This document shows positions 15,747-22,812 of a stretch of 26,789 nucleotides of DNA, piece by piece. Below the pieces are notes generated by a model. It was given only the letters and a program-made list of their open reading frames with translations, searched no databases and was not told the origin of the DNA. Source of the DNA: a virus. A program made the position numbers and the translations under genes. The stretch covers positions 1 to 26,789 of IMG/VR virus record IMGVR_UViG_3300025400_000069; one strand, given 5' to 3'. How positions within the stretch are numbered: the first letter of the stretch is position 1; the number at the start of each line of letters is the position of its first letter.

Positions 15747-15957
15747 TAAAGAACTATTAGAACAGTTATTGAAAGAGTTTGGCTTAACCAATACAATTAT
15801 ATTCTGCAAAATGGAAGCAGCAAAGAATGACATCCTATACAAAGATTGTGTAGGAAAAGGAGATGATGAGTGTGTAGAATATGATTTTGAAAGAGACTGG
15901 TGGAAAAGCCAGCTTAAACAATTAGATTTTGAATTAAAAGCACGTATAATCAATTAA
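15739..15957 (+). CDS. Small hypothetical protein
   Basis: This 72-residue protein starts MYNKELLEQLLKEFGLTN. It is helical at both ends and has a Cys pair in the centre (IIFCKMEAAKNDILYKDCVGKG) and an acidic aromatic motif EYDFERDWWKSQL. The ATG at 15739 was chosen because it overlaps the upstream stop by a few bases in the style of the neighbouring genes; an extended frame reaches back to 15652 but lies wholly in the upstream gene. No function can be proposed. Confidence 0.6.
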   Translation: MYNKELLEQLLKEFGLTNTIIFCKMEAAKNDILYKDCVGKGDDECVEYDFERDWWKSQLKQLDFELKARIIN

Positions 15958-15959
15958 TT

Positions 15960-16343
15960 ATGACAGGACAAGAATTATTAGAAACCTATCCAAAAGCAGC
16001 TGGAGTAGTTAAAAAGTTCTATTTAAATCAGCTAATGGACTCTCTACAAGATGATAGCATTAGTCCTGAATACAGAGACTCAATTAAAGCACAAGAGTCC
16101 TATTTTGGTAATGATATTATTGCAAATTTTATTGATGTTTCTCCTAGAGGATTATTCGATGTATTTGATGATAATAAAGTGTATATAGAAATACTTGTAG
16201 ATTATAAGGATGGTGTAATATTTACATACACTGTCAGAGATCTTGGTGAAATGTACACAGAACCAATTAAGTACAATGTAAGAAAAGAAGCTGAAGCAGT
16301 TGCTGTAGAACAAGCATTTAAATTATTAAATGATAAACTATGA
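15960..16343 (+). CDS. Hypothetical protein
   Basis: This 127-residue acidic protein begins MTGQELLETYPKAAGVVKKFY, a helical start seen in small phage proteins, followed by strands KVYIEILVDYKDGVIFTYTVRD and a final helix KEAEAVAVEQAFKLLND. The last part, in which a strand pair leads into an Ala-rich helix with repeated EA, looks like a small alpha/beta sandwich. No family is recognised. It starts two bases after the previous stop and overlaps the next start by ATGA. Confidence 0.65.
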   Translation: MTGQELLETYPKAAGVVKKFYLNQLMDSLQDDSISPEYRDSIKAQESYFGNDIIANFIDVSPRGLFDVFDDNKVYIEILVDYKDGVIFTYTVRDLGEMYTEPIKYNVRKEAEAVAVEQAFKLLNDKL

Positions 16344-16633
16344 GAAAAATAACAAGGGATGCATATGATGCATTTCAAGCAAAGAAAAGATTTAAAAAAG
16401 ATAATACAGAAGTGAAGGTATTTAATGGGGAGTCTCATTTATATCTATTTGGTAATGAAATAGTTAAGACAGATAAGGGTGATGTATGGATTTCAGATGG
16501 TAGATATCGTCCTAGCAAGACCACTTCAGAAAGATTAAGTGCATTCGTATACATTAGAGTTAATAACGGACACTTTATTATTAACAATCAACTTAGATGG
16601 GATGGTCGTTGGTTAAATATCTCAAAATTATGA
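16340..16633 (+). CDS. Small conserved phage protein
   Basis: This 97-residue protein begins MRKITRDAYDAFQAKKRFKKDNTEV. The pattern ITxxAxxAFxxxxxFKKxNTEV followed by a short beta-rich region (LYLFGNEIVKTDKGDVWISDGRY), then KTTSERLSAF and a closing W-x-G-x-W (RWDGRWL) recurs in small proteins of many tailed phages of unknown function. It has ATGA overlaps on both sides, so it is translated in a chain with its neighbours. No function is known to me. Confidence 0.68.
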   Translation: MRKITRDAYDAFQAKKRFKKDNTEVKVFNGESHLYLFGNEIVKTDKGDVWISDGRYRPSKTTSERLSAFVYIRVNNGHFIINNQLRWDGRWLNISKL

Positions 16634-16881
16634 TAGATGAAATAGTAGAAGTGGTTGTAAAGAAGTTCTACACTAGAAGTAATGTAGGAATTACTAAATA
16701 CAACACCACATTAAAAGAAAACAATAAGGATAACTTTCTTAATCATCTACAGGAAGAGTTAATGGATGCCACTTTATATCTGCAGAAGCTTATGGATCTA
16801 GATATGGAATTAACTAAATTGGTTAATCAACATTCAAATGATGCAGAATTAGGAATGGCAATAAGGAAAATGGTTAGTTAG
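16630..16881 (+). CDS. Small helical protein, possibly MazG-like NTP pyrophosphohydrolase type
   Basis: This 83-residue protein begins MIDEIVEVVVKKFYTRSNVG; the start is the ATG overlapping the previous stop. The motif RSNVGITKYNTTL followed about ten residues later by LNHLQEELMDATLYLQKLM resembles small all-alpha phage proteins with a KYG-TTL ... HxxEExxDAxxYxxKL pattern, which are sometimes assigned to all-alpha NTP pyrophosphohydrolases. EELMD could provide acidic metal ligands, but the full set of MazG acidic residues is not visible. Enzyme activity is therefore uncertain. Stop is TAG. It ends the run of small genes before the reductase promoter region. Confidence 0.5.
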   Translation: MIDEIVEVVVKKFYTRSNVGITKYNTTLKENNKDNFLNHLQEELMDATLYLQKLMDLDMELTKLVNQHSNDAELGMAIRKMVS

Positions 16882-16895
16882 AATTTTATAAAACA

Positions 16896-16939
16896 CTTGG
16901 TTTATAACAAGGGGTGTTGTAAATTTACACCCCCCCCTT
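16896..16939 (+). promoter_or_regulatory. Promoter-like region with dyad symmetry and C8 tract upstream of the reductase gene
   Basis: CTTG at 16896-16899, a 20-base spacer and TAAATTTA at 16920-16927 approximate the Bacteroidota promoter, with one mismatch in each box. The -7 box lies inside a perfect 12-base palindrome TGTAAATTTACA (16918-16929). Around it GGGGTGT (16911-16917) can pair with ACACCCC (16927-16933). A run of eight C residues (16930-16937) follows, striking in such AT-rich DNA. No T-tract follows the hairpin, so it is not a terminator. Confidence 0.4.
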
Positions 16940-16965
16940 ATTATATAACTAAAAAACAAACATTT

Positions 16966-18897
16966 ATGGATTTAGGACTGGAAGCATTGAGTAACATTAC
17001 AATTTTTAGTAAATACGCAAAATATTTACCAGAATTGAAAAGAAGAGAAACCTGGGATGAGATAGTGGATAGGTATGAAAGTATGATGATCAAAAAGTAT
17101 CCTAAATTAGAAATTGCTATAAAGCAAAGTTCACAGTTTATAAGGGAGAAAAAGGTGTTACCATCTATGAGAGCTCTGCAATTTGCAGGAGTGGCAGCTG
17201 AAGTGAATAATTCACGCATATACAACTGCTGTTTCCTACCAATTGATAGCTTACATAGCTTTAGTGAGACAATGTTCTTATTACTAGGAGGTACAGGAGT
17301 GGGATATTCTGTTCAGAAGCATCATGTTGACCAACTACCCACTATTAAGAGAAAAGAAACTCACAAGAACAGAAACTGGCTTATTGAAGATTCTATCATG
17401 GGATGGGCAGATGCTATCAAAGTGTTGATGAAGTTCTATTTTGAAGGTGGTGCAAAGCCTAAGTTTGATTTTAGAGCCATTAGACACAAAGGAGCAAGAC
17501 TAGTTACAGCTGGAGGTAAAGCTCCTGGTCCAGAACCTCTTAAAATATGTCTTATGCATGTAGATGCTATAATGGAACGTAAAGAGAATGGATCTAAGCT
17601 TACACCATTAGAATGCCATGATATATTATGTCATATTGCTAATAGTGTTCTTGCAGGTGGAATTAGAAGAAGTGCAATGATTGCTTTGTTTTCTTATGAT
17701 GATGAAGAAATGATCACTTCTAAGTATGGTGATTGGTGGGAATTGAATGAGCAAAGAGGTAGAGCTAACAATTCAGCTGTTCTTGAGAGAGGAGTTGTTA
17801 CACAACATGAGTTTAATTCTCTATGGGAAAGGATTGAAGCAAGTGGATCTGGTGAACCTGGAATCTATTGGACTAACAATAAAGATTGGGGTACTAATCC
17901 ATGTTGTGAAATTGCTTTACGTCCTTATCAATTCTGTAATTTATGTGATGTAAATGTTAGCGATATAGAAGATCAAGAAGATCTAAACAATCGTGTAGCT
18001 GTTGCAGCTTTCTTTGGTACATTACAAGCAGGATTCTTTAACTTTCATTATTTAAGAGATGTATGGCAGAAAACCACTGAAAAAGATGCTTTATTAGGTG
18101 TTGGTATGACTGGTATAGCTTCTGGTGAGATTTTGAAATACAACTTGGAATATGCTGCTAATACAGCTATGACAGTTAATAGAGACATCTCTGCTCTTAT
18201 AGGAACTAATGAAGCAGCTAGAATCACATGTATTAAGCCTTCTGGGACCACTAGTCTTGTATTGGGTACTAGTTCAGGAATTCATGCTTGGCATGCTCCT
18301 TATTACCTGAGAACAATGAGGTTCAATAAGAATGAAGACATTGCTATGTATCTAGAGATAAATCATCCAGAACTATGTGAAGATGATGTACTTAGACCAA
18401 AAGATACATTATGTGTAAGAATTCCTGTTAAAGCTCCAGAAGGATCTATATTCAGAACAGAGACAGCAATTGATACATTAGAGAGAGTTAAGAAGTTCTC
18501 TACAGAATGGATTAAACCAGGACACATCAAAGGAGATAACACACATAATGTAAGTGCTACAATTTCTATTGATAAAAATAGAATATACACTTCTATTGAC
18601 ATGTCTGATGGTAAAGGAAATCAGATTACATTATCAGAACAAGGTTGGTTAGATGAATGGAAAGCTGTAGGACTTTGGATGTGGGAGAATAGAGATGTAT
18701 ACAATGGCTTGTCAGTTTTGAATTATGATGGAGGGAGTTATGTTCAGGCACCTTTTGAAGATATTACAGAAGATCAATATAATGCACTAATTGGTACATT
18801 AAAATCTATAAATCTCATTAAGGTGATGGAACTAGATGATAATGTTGAATTTTCCCAAATAGCCAGTTGTGCTGGAGGAGCTTGTGAAATAGTATAA
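16966..18897 (+). CDS. nrdJ: Class II (adenosylcobalamin-dependent) ribonucleoside-triphosphate reductase
   Basis: This 643-residue enzyme converts ribonucleotides to deoxynucleotides using coenzyme B12. Motifs of the monomeric class II type: YNCCFLPID (86-94) with the N-terminal redox Cys, GGTGVGYSVQKHH (108-120), NPCCEIALRPYQFCNL (311-326) with the thiyl Cys, the general-base Glu315 and the second redox Cys324, CIKPSGTTSLVLGTSSGIH (422-440), and C-terminal CAGGACEIV with the C-x4-C pair (635 and 640) that passes electrons from thioredoxin. No R2 subunit gene is present, as expected for class II. The ATG at 16966 is preferred; a longer TTG start falls in the leader dyad. The enzyme is about 100 residues shorter than the Lactobacillus enzyme (739). 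Confidence 0.88.
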   Translation: MDLGLEALSNITIFSKYAKYLPELKRRETWDEIVDRYESMMIKKYPKLEIAIKQSSQFIREKKVLPSMRALQFAGVAAEVNNSRIYNCCFLPIDSLHSFSETMFLLLGGTGVGYSVQKHHVDQLPTIKRKETHKNRNWLIEDSIMGWADAIKVLMKFYFEGGAKPKFDFRAIRHKGARLVTAGGKAPGPEPLKICLMHVDAIMERKENGSKLTPLECHDILCHIANSVLAGGIRRSAMIALFSYDDEEMITSKYGDWWELNEQRGRANNSAVLERGVVTQHEFNSLWERIEASGSGEPGIYWTNNKDWGTNPCCEIALRPYQFCNLCDVNVSDIEDQEDLNNRVAVAAFFGTLQAGFFNFHYLRDVWQKTTEKDALLGVGMTGIASGEILKYNLEYAANTAMTVNRDISALIGTNEAARITCIKPSGTTSLVLGTSSGIHAWHAPYYLRTMRFNKNEDIAMYLEINHPELCEDDVLRPKDTLCVRIPVKAPEGSIFRTETAIDTLERVKKFSTEWIKPGHIKGDNTHNVSATISIDKNRIYTSIDMSDGKGNQITLSEQGWLDEWKAVGLWMWENRDVYNGLSVLNYDGGSYVQAPFEDITEDQYNALIGTLKSINLIKVMELDDNVEFSQIASCAGGACEIV

Positions 18898-18908
18898 AAC
18901 TTAAATAT

Positions 18909-19097
18909 ATGGAAGAAAAGAAAGATTTTGTTAAAGGTGTAGATTATTATCTAGAGAATGGATATGTTATTTTTACAGAGAAGAATCTCAAAGAGAAAGG
19001 AGAATGTTGTGGCAATAAATGTAGACATTGCCCATATGATCCTTTTAATGTAAGAGGTACTACCACTGTGAAAAATAACGATACTCACACCTCGTAA
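18909..19097 (+). CDS. DUF5522-like cysteine-rich small protein
   Basis: This 62-residue protein has DYYLENGYVIFTEKNL (12-27), then ECCGNKCRHCPYDP (32-45). The ENGYxVFTExxxxxRGxCCGNxCRHCPY pattern is the DUF5522 family, common as a short chromosomal gene in Bacteroidota. Cys33, 34, 38 and 41 could bind a metal. Its role is unknown. It lies 11 bases after the reductase gene and before a terminator, so it is co-transcribed with the reductase. Carriage of such a host-like gene points to a Bacteroidota host and suggests past acquisition from a host genome. Confidence 0.7.
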   Translation: MEEKKDFVKGVDYYLENGYVIFTEKNLKEKGECCGNKCRHCPYDPFNVRGTTTVKNNDTHTS

Positions 19098-19122
19098 ATT
19101 CATTTTGTTTTGATTTTGATTT

Positions 19123-19154
19123 CCCCTGGTGTTTCTACATTAGGGGTTTTTTTT
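19123..19154 (+). terminator. Rho-independent terminator between the reductase unit and recA
   Basis: CCCCT at 19123-19127 pairs with AGGGG at 19142-19146. The stem continues inward with two G-U pairs and TGT/ACA around a TTCT loop (19133-19136), giving about ten base pairs. Eight T residues follow immediately (19147-19154). It ends the nrdJ/DUF5522 transcript. Confidence 0.85.
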
Positions 19155-19155
19155 A

Positions 19156-19192
19156 TTTTAAAATGTCACAAAAAAAGAGTAAATTTGTGACA
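19156..19192 (+). promoter_or_regulatory. recA promoter overlapped by an operator-like inverted repeat
   Basis: TAAATTTG at 19180-19187 is a perfect -7 element. The -33 element is TTTT at 19156-19159 with a 20-base spacer, one mismatch from TTTG. A perfect 9-base inverted repeat, TGTCACAAA (19164-19172) and TTTGTGACA (19184-19192), separated by 11 bases, spans the spacer, the -7 box and the expected start of transcription. A dimeric repressor bound there would block RNA polymerase. The leader to the recA ATG is only about 16 bases. Confidence 0.55.
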
Positions 19193-19208
19193 ATAAAACA
19201 ACTAAATT

Positions 19209-20237
19209 ATGGCTAAGGCAATCAAGTCTCAAGAAGGCAATTCTAAGTTCCAAGAAGCATTAGATAAGTTAAATAAAACTTATGGTGCTGGAACAGTTTT
19301 AACATTAGATTCTAAAACAAGTGGTAATTATGATGCAATCAGTACAGGAAGTATTGGATTTGATCATATTACATTAGGTACAGGTGGATTTGTAGCAGGT
19401 AAGATGTATGAGTTGATGGGTTGGGAAGGTTCTGGTAAATCTACTATTTGTGGACATGCTGTAGCTGAGTGTCAGAAGAAAGGAGGAGTGGCATTATATA
19501 TCGATGGTGAGCATGCTGTAGATAAGAAATACTTTGAAGCAATTGGTGTAGACACTACTAAGATGTTAATTGCTCAACCAAGTTCTGGTGAAGAAGGTTT
19601 TCAAATTGCTATGGATATGATTAACACTGGAGATATTAATCTAGTGATTATTGATAGTGATAGCTCATTGATTCCTAAGAAGGTGTTAGATGGTGATGTT
19701 GGAGATAGCTCTATTGGTAAGAAAGCTTTGTTAAATAGTAATGCATATCCAAAGCTTAAATCTGCTCTATCTGAACATAATGTTTGTGTTATTGTAATTA
19801 GTCAATATAGAGAGAAGATAGGTATGATGTTTGGTAATCCAACAACCACTCAGGGTGGACATGCTTTGAAATTTTACACTGATGTAAGGATTGAGGTGAG
19901 TAAGAGTTTAGGTAAGGATGGAGATGTTAATTATGGTAATATCACTAAGGTGAAAGCTACTAAAAATAAAATGTCTGCTCCTTATAGACTACATTCATTT
20001 GATATCATTTATGGCCAGGGTATTGATAAAATAGGAGAAGTTATGGAACTTCTTAATGAATTCAATCTAGGTAGAAAATATGGTAAGACCATGACATTTA
20101 ATGATGTGAAGTATGATCTTGATGAATTCAAAGCAATGGTGTTAGATAATGAAGATTTCTATAATGAGATAAAACAAAGTATTATTAACAAAATTAATCA
20201 AACAGAAGTTAAAACAGAAGAAAATGTTGAAGATTAA
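19209..20237 (+). CDS. recA: RecA recombinase (bacterial type)
   Basis: This 342-residue strand-exchange ATPase matches bacterial RecA along most of its length. Motifs: MELMGWEGSGKST region with Walker A at 71-79, YIDGEHAVD (97-105) with the catalytic Glu101, the QPSSGEE stretch (123-129), Walker B LVIIDS (145-150), LIPKKVLDGDVGDSSIG matching loop L1, and the L2 region NPTTTQGGHALKFYTDVRIEV. The C-terminal tail is acidic (EENVED), like that of E. coli RecA. Walker A GWEGSGKST replaces the usual GPESSGKTT. It would pair phage DNA for recombination-dependent replication. It has its own promoter with an operator-like dyad, and dut follows 26 bases after. Confidence 0.93.
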   Translation: MAKAIKSQEGNSKFQEALDKLNKTYGAGTVLTLDSKTSGNYDAISTGSIGFDHITLGTGGFVAGKMYELMGWEGSGKSTICGHAVAECQKKGGVALYIDGEHAVDKKYFEAIGVDTTKMLIAQPSSGEEGFQIAMDMINTGDINLVIIDSDSSLIPKKVLDGDVGDSSIGKKALLNSNAYPKLKSALSEHNVCVIVISQYREKIGMMFGNPTTTQGGHALKFYTDVRIEVSKSLGKDGDVNYGNITKVKATKNKMSAPYRLHSFDIIYGQGIDKIGEVMELLNEFNLGRKYGKTMTFNDVKYDLDEFKAMVLDNEDFYNEIKQSIINKINQTEVKTEENVED

Positions 20238-20263
20238 CAATTAATTAAATCAAAAAGAACAAT

Positions 20264-20704
20264 ATGGAAGTAAAAATTAAAAAACTTCATAAAGATGCAA
20301 AAATTCCAACTTATGCACAGTATGGGGATGCAGGATTAGATTTATCTGCAGTTAATATAAGCTATCAAGATGATTATATTTCATATAAAACAGGACTTGC
20401 GTTTGAGATTCCTAGTGGTTATGTAGGATTATTATTTCCTAGAAGTAGTAATAGTAATAAAGATCTAATTTTATGTAATTCTGTAGGAGTATTAGACTCA
20501 GGATATAGAGGAGAAGTAGAATTTAGATATAAGTTAGTTTATAATGGAGGAGCTTCAAGAGGATTACAACATATATATTCTATTGGAGATCGAGTTGGGC
20601 AAATTGTTATCATTCCTTACCCACAAATAACTTTTATTGAAGAAAAAGAATTAGAAGATTCTGAAAGAAGTACTAATGGTTTTGGAAGTACAGGACTTAA
20701 ATAA
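20264..20704 (+). CDS. dut: dUTP diphosphatase (trimeric dUTPase)
   Basis: This 146-residue enzyme hydrolyses dUTP to dUMP, keeping uracil out of DNA. All five trimeric dUTPase motifs are visible: GDAGLDL (21-27), PRSSNSNK (59-66; usually PRSG), GVLDSGYRGE (75-84), GDRVGQIVI (108-116) and the flexible C-terminal RSTNGFGSTG (135-144) that closes over the substrate. Length is typical. Together with the reductase it forms the dNTP supply of the phage. With the UDG-like protein at 8123 apparently lacking its catalytic Asp, dUTPase would be the remaining clear uracil-control enzyme. Confidence 0.93.
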   Translation: MEVKIKKLHKDAKIPTYAQYGDAGLDLSAVNISYQDDYISYKTGLAFEIPSGYVGLLFPRSSNSNKDLILCNSVGVLDSGYRGEVEFRYKLVYNGGASRGLQHIYSIGDRVGQIVIIPYPQITFIEEKELEDSERSTNGFGSTGLK

Positions 20705-20720
20705 AAATTAAAAAGTAATT

Positions 20721-21083
20721 ATGACAAGTGCACAAATATGTAAGATAAAGATATACCAACGTGAATTTCTAGAGACATTTGATAAGAAGCTAGAGATTGA
20801 CTGGGAAGCTATGAATGGAATAACTAAGTATGATACAGAAGTTCCTTTAAACACAGAAGAAGCAATGAAAGTTCTACTTGATAATTGCATTAAGAAGCAT
20901 GGAGCAGATTTAAATAAGCTCTTAGATAGAAAACGTAAACTTCATCATCATGATTTTATTAATGAGAGACTTGCATTGATAGAATATAGTAAGACAGTAT
21001 TTGATAATAACGTAAACAAGATAAAAGCTGCTAAGTTAATTAACAGAGATCGTACATTATTATATCACTTTGCAAACTCTTAG
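20721..21083 (+). CDS. Hypothetical protein with possible helix-turn-helix end
   Basis: This 120-residue basic, nearly all-helical protein has a C-terminal part RLALIEYSKTVFDNNVNKIKAAKLINRDRTLLYHF that faintly resembles the DNA-recognition end of DnaA-type initiators, with residues near RDRTLLYH in place of DHSTVIYH. The His-rich turn KLHHHDF precedes it. This resemblance is weak and would need a profile search to test (HHpred against DnaA domain IV). Stop is TAG and the next gene starts one base later. A DNA-binding role is plausible but not shown. Confidence 0.5.
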   Translation: MTSAQICKIKIYQREFLETFDKKLEIDWEAMNGITKYDTEVPLNTEEAMKVLLDNCIKKHGADLNKLLDRKRKLHHHDFINERLALIEYSKTVFDNNVNKIKAAKLINRDRTLLYHFANS

Positions 21084-21084
21084 T

Positions 21085-21513
21085 ATGAAATGTAAGACAT
21101 GTGGTAAGAATTCTGAATCAGAATATTGTTTTCAACATAAACCTAGAAAAGCTCTAGCAGCTACTAAAGGATTTAAAGTGAAAGTTCCTGAAAAAAGTTC
21201 TTCAAAACCTATGCAAGATTTCTTTCTATCTATATGGAATAAAAGATTGCATATTTCTGAAGTTAGTGGACGTTATTTAGGTAGAAAACCATTGAGTGTA
21301 TACTTTCATCATATTCTTCCAAAAGAAAAATATCCAGAATATGCATTTGATGAAGAAAATATCATACTTTTGACCCTAGATGAACATACTAATGTAGAAA
21401 ATGACATGTACAAGTATGAAGAAGTGAATAAAAGACGTGACCAATTAAAACTCAAATATGAGAGAATCAAACAGGGAGAGAAAACAGGAGATCAAATACA
21501 ATGTTCAGCTTAA
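21085..21513 (+). CDS. HNH-like nuclease family protein (zinc knuckle plus HH)
   Basis: This 142-residue protein begins MKCKTCGKNSESEYCFQHKP, a C3-x2-C6 ... C15-x2-H18 zinc knuckle. Later it has FLSIWNKRLHISEVSGRYLG and then YFHHILPKEKYPEYAFDEENIILLTLDEHTNVEND, in which HH, the N of EENIILL and the final H of DEH match the three conserved sites of an HNH nuclease. Similar phage proteins occur in Bacteroidota phages near recombination genes (NinG-like place). The start is the ATG at 21085, in the unit following the previous TAG. Its last 56 bases overlap the PhoH gene. Nuclease activity is inferred. Confidence 0.65.
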   Translation: MKCKTCGKNSESEYCFQHKPRKALAATKGFKVKVPEKSSSKPMQDFFLSIWNKRLHISEVSGRYLGRKPLSVYFHHILPKEKYPEYAFDEENIILLTLDEHTNVENDMYKYEEVNKRRDQLKLKYERIKQGEKTGDQIQCSA

Positions 21514-22108
21514 TGAAGAACAAAAAGAAGCTAAAAGACTAATCAGAGATAACCAGATAATAATCATCACTGGTAGAGCTGGGTCTGGTAAGTCATTAGT
21601 TTGTGCTCAAACAGCACTTGATTTCTTGTTAAAGAAAGAATGTGACAATATATTTGTCACTAGAGCTACAATTGAAGTGGGTAATTCACTAGGATTTCTT
21701 CCTGGAGGATTAGATGAAAAGTTTAATCCCTATCTAGAGGCTTTCATGGAAAACTTAGCTAAGTGTAAGGAGAAAGAAATTCTAGATAAGCTAGTGTCTG
21801 AAAGTAAGATATTAGCCTATCCTATACAATTTATCAGAGGTAAAACTGTTGATGATGTATTAGTGGTGGAAGAAGCTCAGAACTTAACAAAGGATCAGAT
21901 GTTAGCCATCCTCACCAGACTTGGTAAAACTGGTAAAATCATCATCAATGGTGATAATGAACAGAAAGATACTAAGTCTCACGAAAGTGGACTCACCTAT
22001 GCAATTGCTCTATCTAAGAAGATAGAAGAGATTAAGTGGATTAAGTTAAAAGAAAACCACCGTAGTGATATAGTGGGTAAAATCTTAGACTATGAGTACG
22101 GTAAGTAG
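21458..22108 (+). CDS. phoH: PhoH-like ATPase
   Basis: This 216-residue PhoH-family P-loop protein has Walker A GRAGSGKS (39-46), TRATIEVGNSLGFLPG (68-83), IQFIRGKTVDD (123-133), Walker B VVEEAQNLT (136-144), NGDNEQKD and ENHRSD near the end. These are the PhoH landmarks in order. PhoH proteins are ATPases often linked to RNA metabolism or phosphate stress and are widespread in phages, but the phage role is unsettled. There is no N-terminal PIN domain. The ATG at 21458 lies inside the previous gene (56-base overlap); no later in-frame Met precedes the Walker A, so this start is required. The stop is TAG, inside the next gene. Confidence 0.88.
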   Translation: MRESNRERKQEIKYNVQLNEEQKEAKRLIRDNQIIIITGRAGSGKSLVCAQTALDFLLKKECDNIFVTRATIEVGNSLGFLPGGLDEKFNPYLEAFMENLAKCKEKEILDKLVSESKILAYPIQFIRGKTVDDVLVVEEAQNLTKDQMLAILTRLGKTGKIIINGDNEQKDTKSHESGLTYAIALSKKIEEIKWIKLKENHRSDIVGKILDYEYGK

Positions 22109-22547
22109 AACAATTGTGTATGTATTATGTATTTTAATATTTACAGTTGGTATTTTTTTATCAGTTAGAGAAAGTAATAACACAATGATCCATTCTCAAA
22201 ATTTCATAATTAATGGTGGTACATTTAATCTAGATGCATATGTAATTATTACAGATGATACAGATGCTGCTGTAAAGTTTGCAAATGATACACTAGATCA
22301 AGAGTATACCAAAGATGATTTTAAAGCAGGTGGATTAACTCTATGTGATGATCTATGCACTACATTTGTAGTGTGGTTACCAGTTAATAGTAGTAAGAAT
22401 ACATCTATTGTACATCATGAATTAGTTCATTTAACATATGCAATATTACATGCTGTAGGAATAGAACTATCTCCTGAAACAGATGAAGTGTATGCATATG
22501 AATTGCAACATTTATCAGAACAGTTTTATAAACAATTAAATCAATAA
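22092..22547 (+). CDS. Membrane-anchored HExxH putative metallopeptidase
   Basis: This 151-residue protein has an N-terminal hydrophobic segment (about 7-24, RTIVYVLCILIFTVGIFL) that would anchor it, leaving the rest outside the cytoplasm. The motif IVHHELVHLTY (106-116) contains H109-E110-x2-H113, the zincin signature. Downstream acidic residues in ETDEVYAYELQHL could provide the third zinc ligand. Small phage proteins with such a HExxH and VGI...EVYAYxxQxL ending occur in other phages, with no demonstrated activity. The ATG at 22092 overlaps the phoH stop by 17 bases. A role in host envelope degradation is possible but unproven. Confidence 0.6.
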   Translation: MSTVSRTIVYVLCILIFTVGIFLSVRESNNTMIHSQNFIINGGTFNLDAYVIITDDTDAAVKFANDTLDQEYTKDDFKAGGLTLCDDLCTTFVVWLPVNSSKNTSIVHHELVHLTYAILHAVGIELSPETDEVYAYELQHLSEQFYKQLNQ

Positions 22548-22549
22548 AA

Positions 22550-22810
22550 ATGAGTCAGTTTTTTTATTCAAGAAAAGATGGAGAAGTTACAAGAACAGAT
22601 AGCTTTAACCTAAATAAAGTGATTAGATCTGTAGAGATGGAAGATGGAAATCTTCTAGTGTTATTAGATGATATGCATGAGCGTTCAGAAAATGTTCCTG
22701 ATATTGATCCTAAGACCAATAAAATGAAAGGAATGAAAAGAGAACGTAAGGTTTATCAATCAGAAATCACTCTTGAAGGAGATGATGTAGTGAAATTTAG
22801 AGCATTGTAA
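22550..22810 (+). CDS. Small conserved phage protein
   Basis: This 86-residue protein has a beta-rich pattern: FFYSRKDGEVTRTDSFNLNKVIRSVEMEDGNLLVLLDDMHER, then a charged KTNKMKGMKRERKVYQSEITLEG and ending DDVVKFRAL. The repeated short strands suggest a small barrel. It is two bases from both neighbours and so probably co-expressed with the peptidase-like and glycosyltransferase genes. No function is recognised. Confidence 0.65.
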   Translation: MSQFFYSRKDGEVTRTDSFNLNKVIRSVEMEDGNLLVLLDDMHERSENVPDIDPKTNKMKGMKRERKVYQSEITLEGDDVVKFRAL

Positions 22811-22812
22811 TT

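Noticed and set aside
16911-16939. Hairpin before the reductase as a Rho-independent terminator
   Set aside because: No T-tract follows the stem, and the palindrome overlaps a -7-like box, so a regulatory role fits better.
16897-16965. Longer reductase starting at TTG 16897
   Set aside because: It would translate the promoter-like dyad and the C8 tract; ATG at 16966 starts the recognisable protein.
21642-21660. Inverted repeat GTGACAA-N5-TTGTCAC inside phoH, similar in words to the recA dyad
   Set aside because: It lies in coding sequence for a conserved region, has the half-sites in opposite order and no promoter nearby; probably coincidence.
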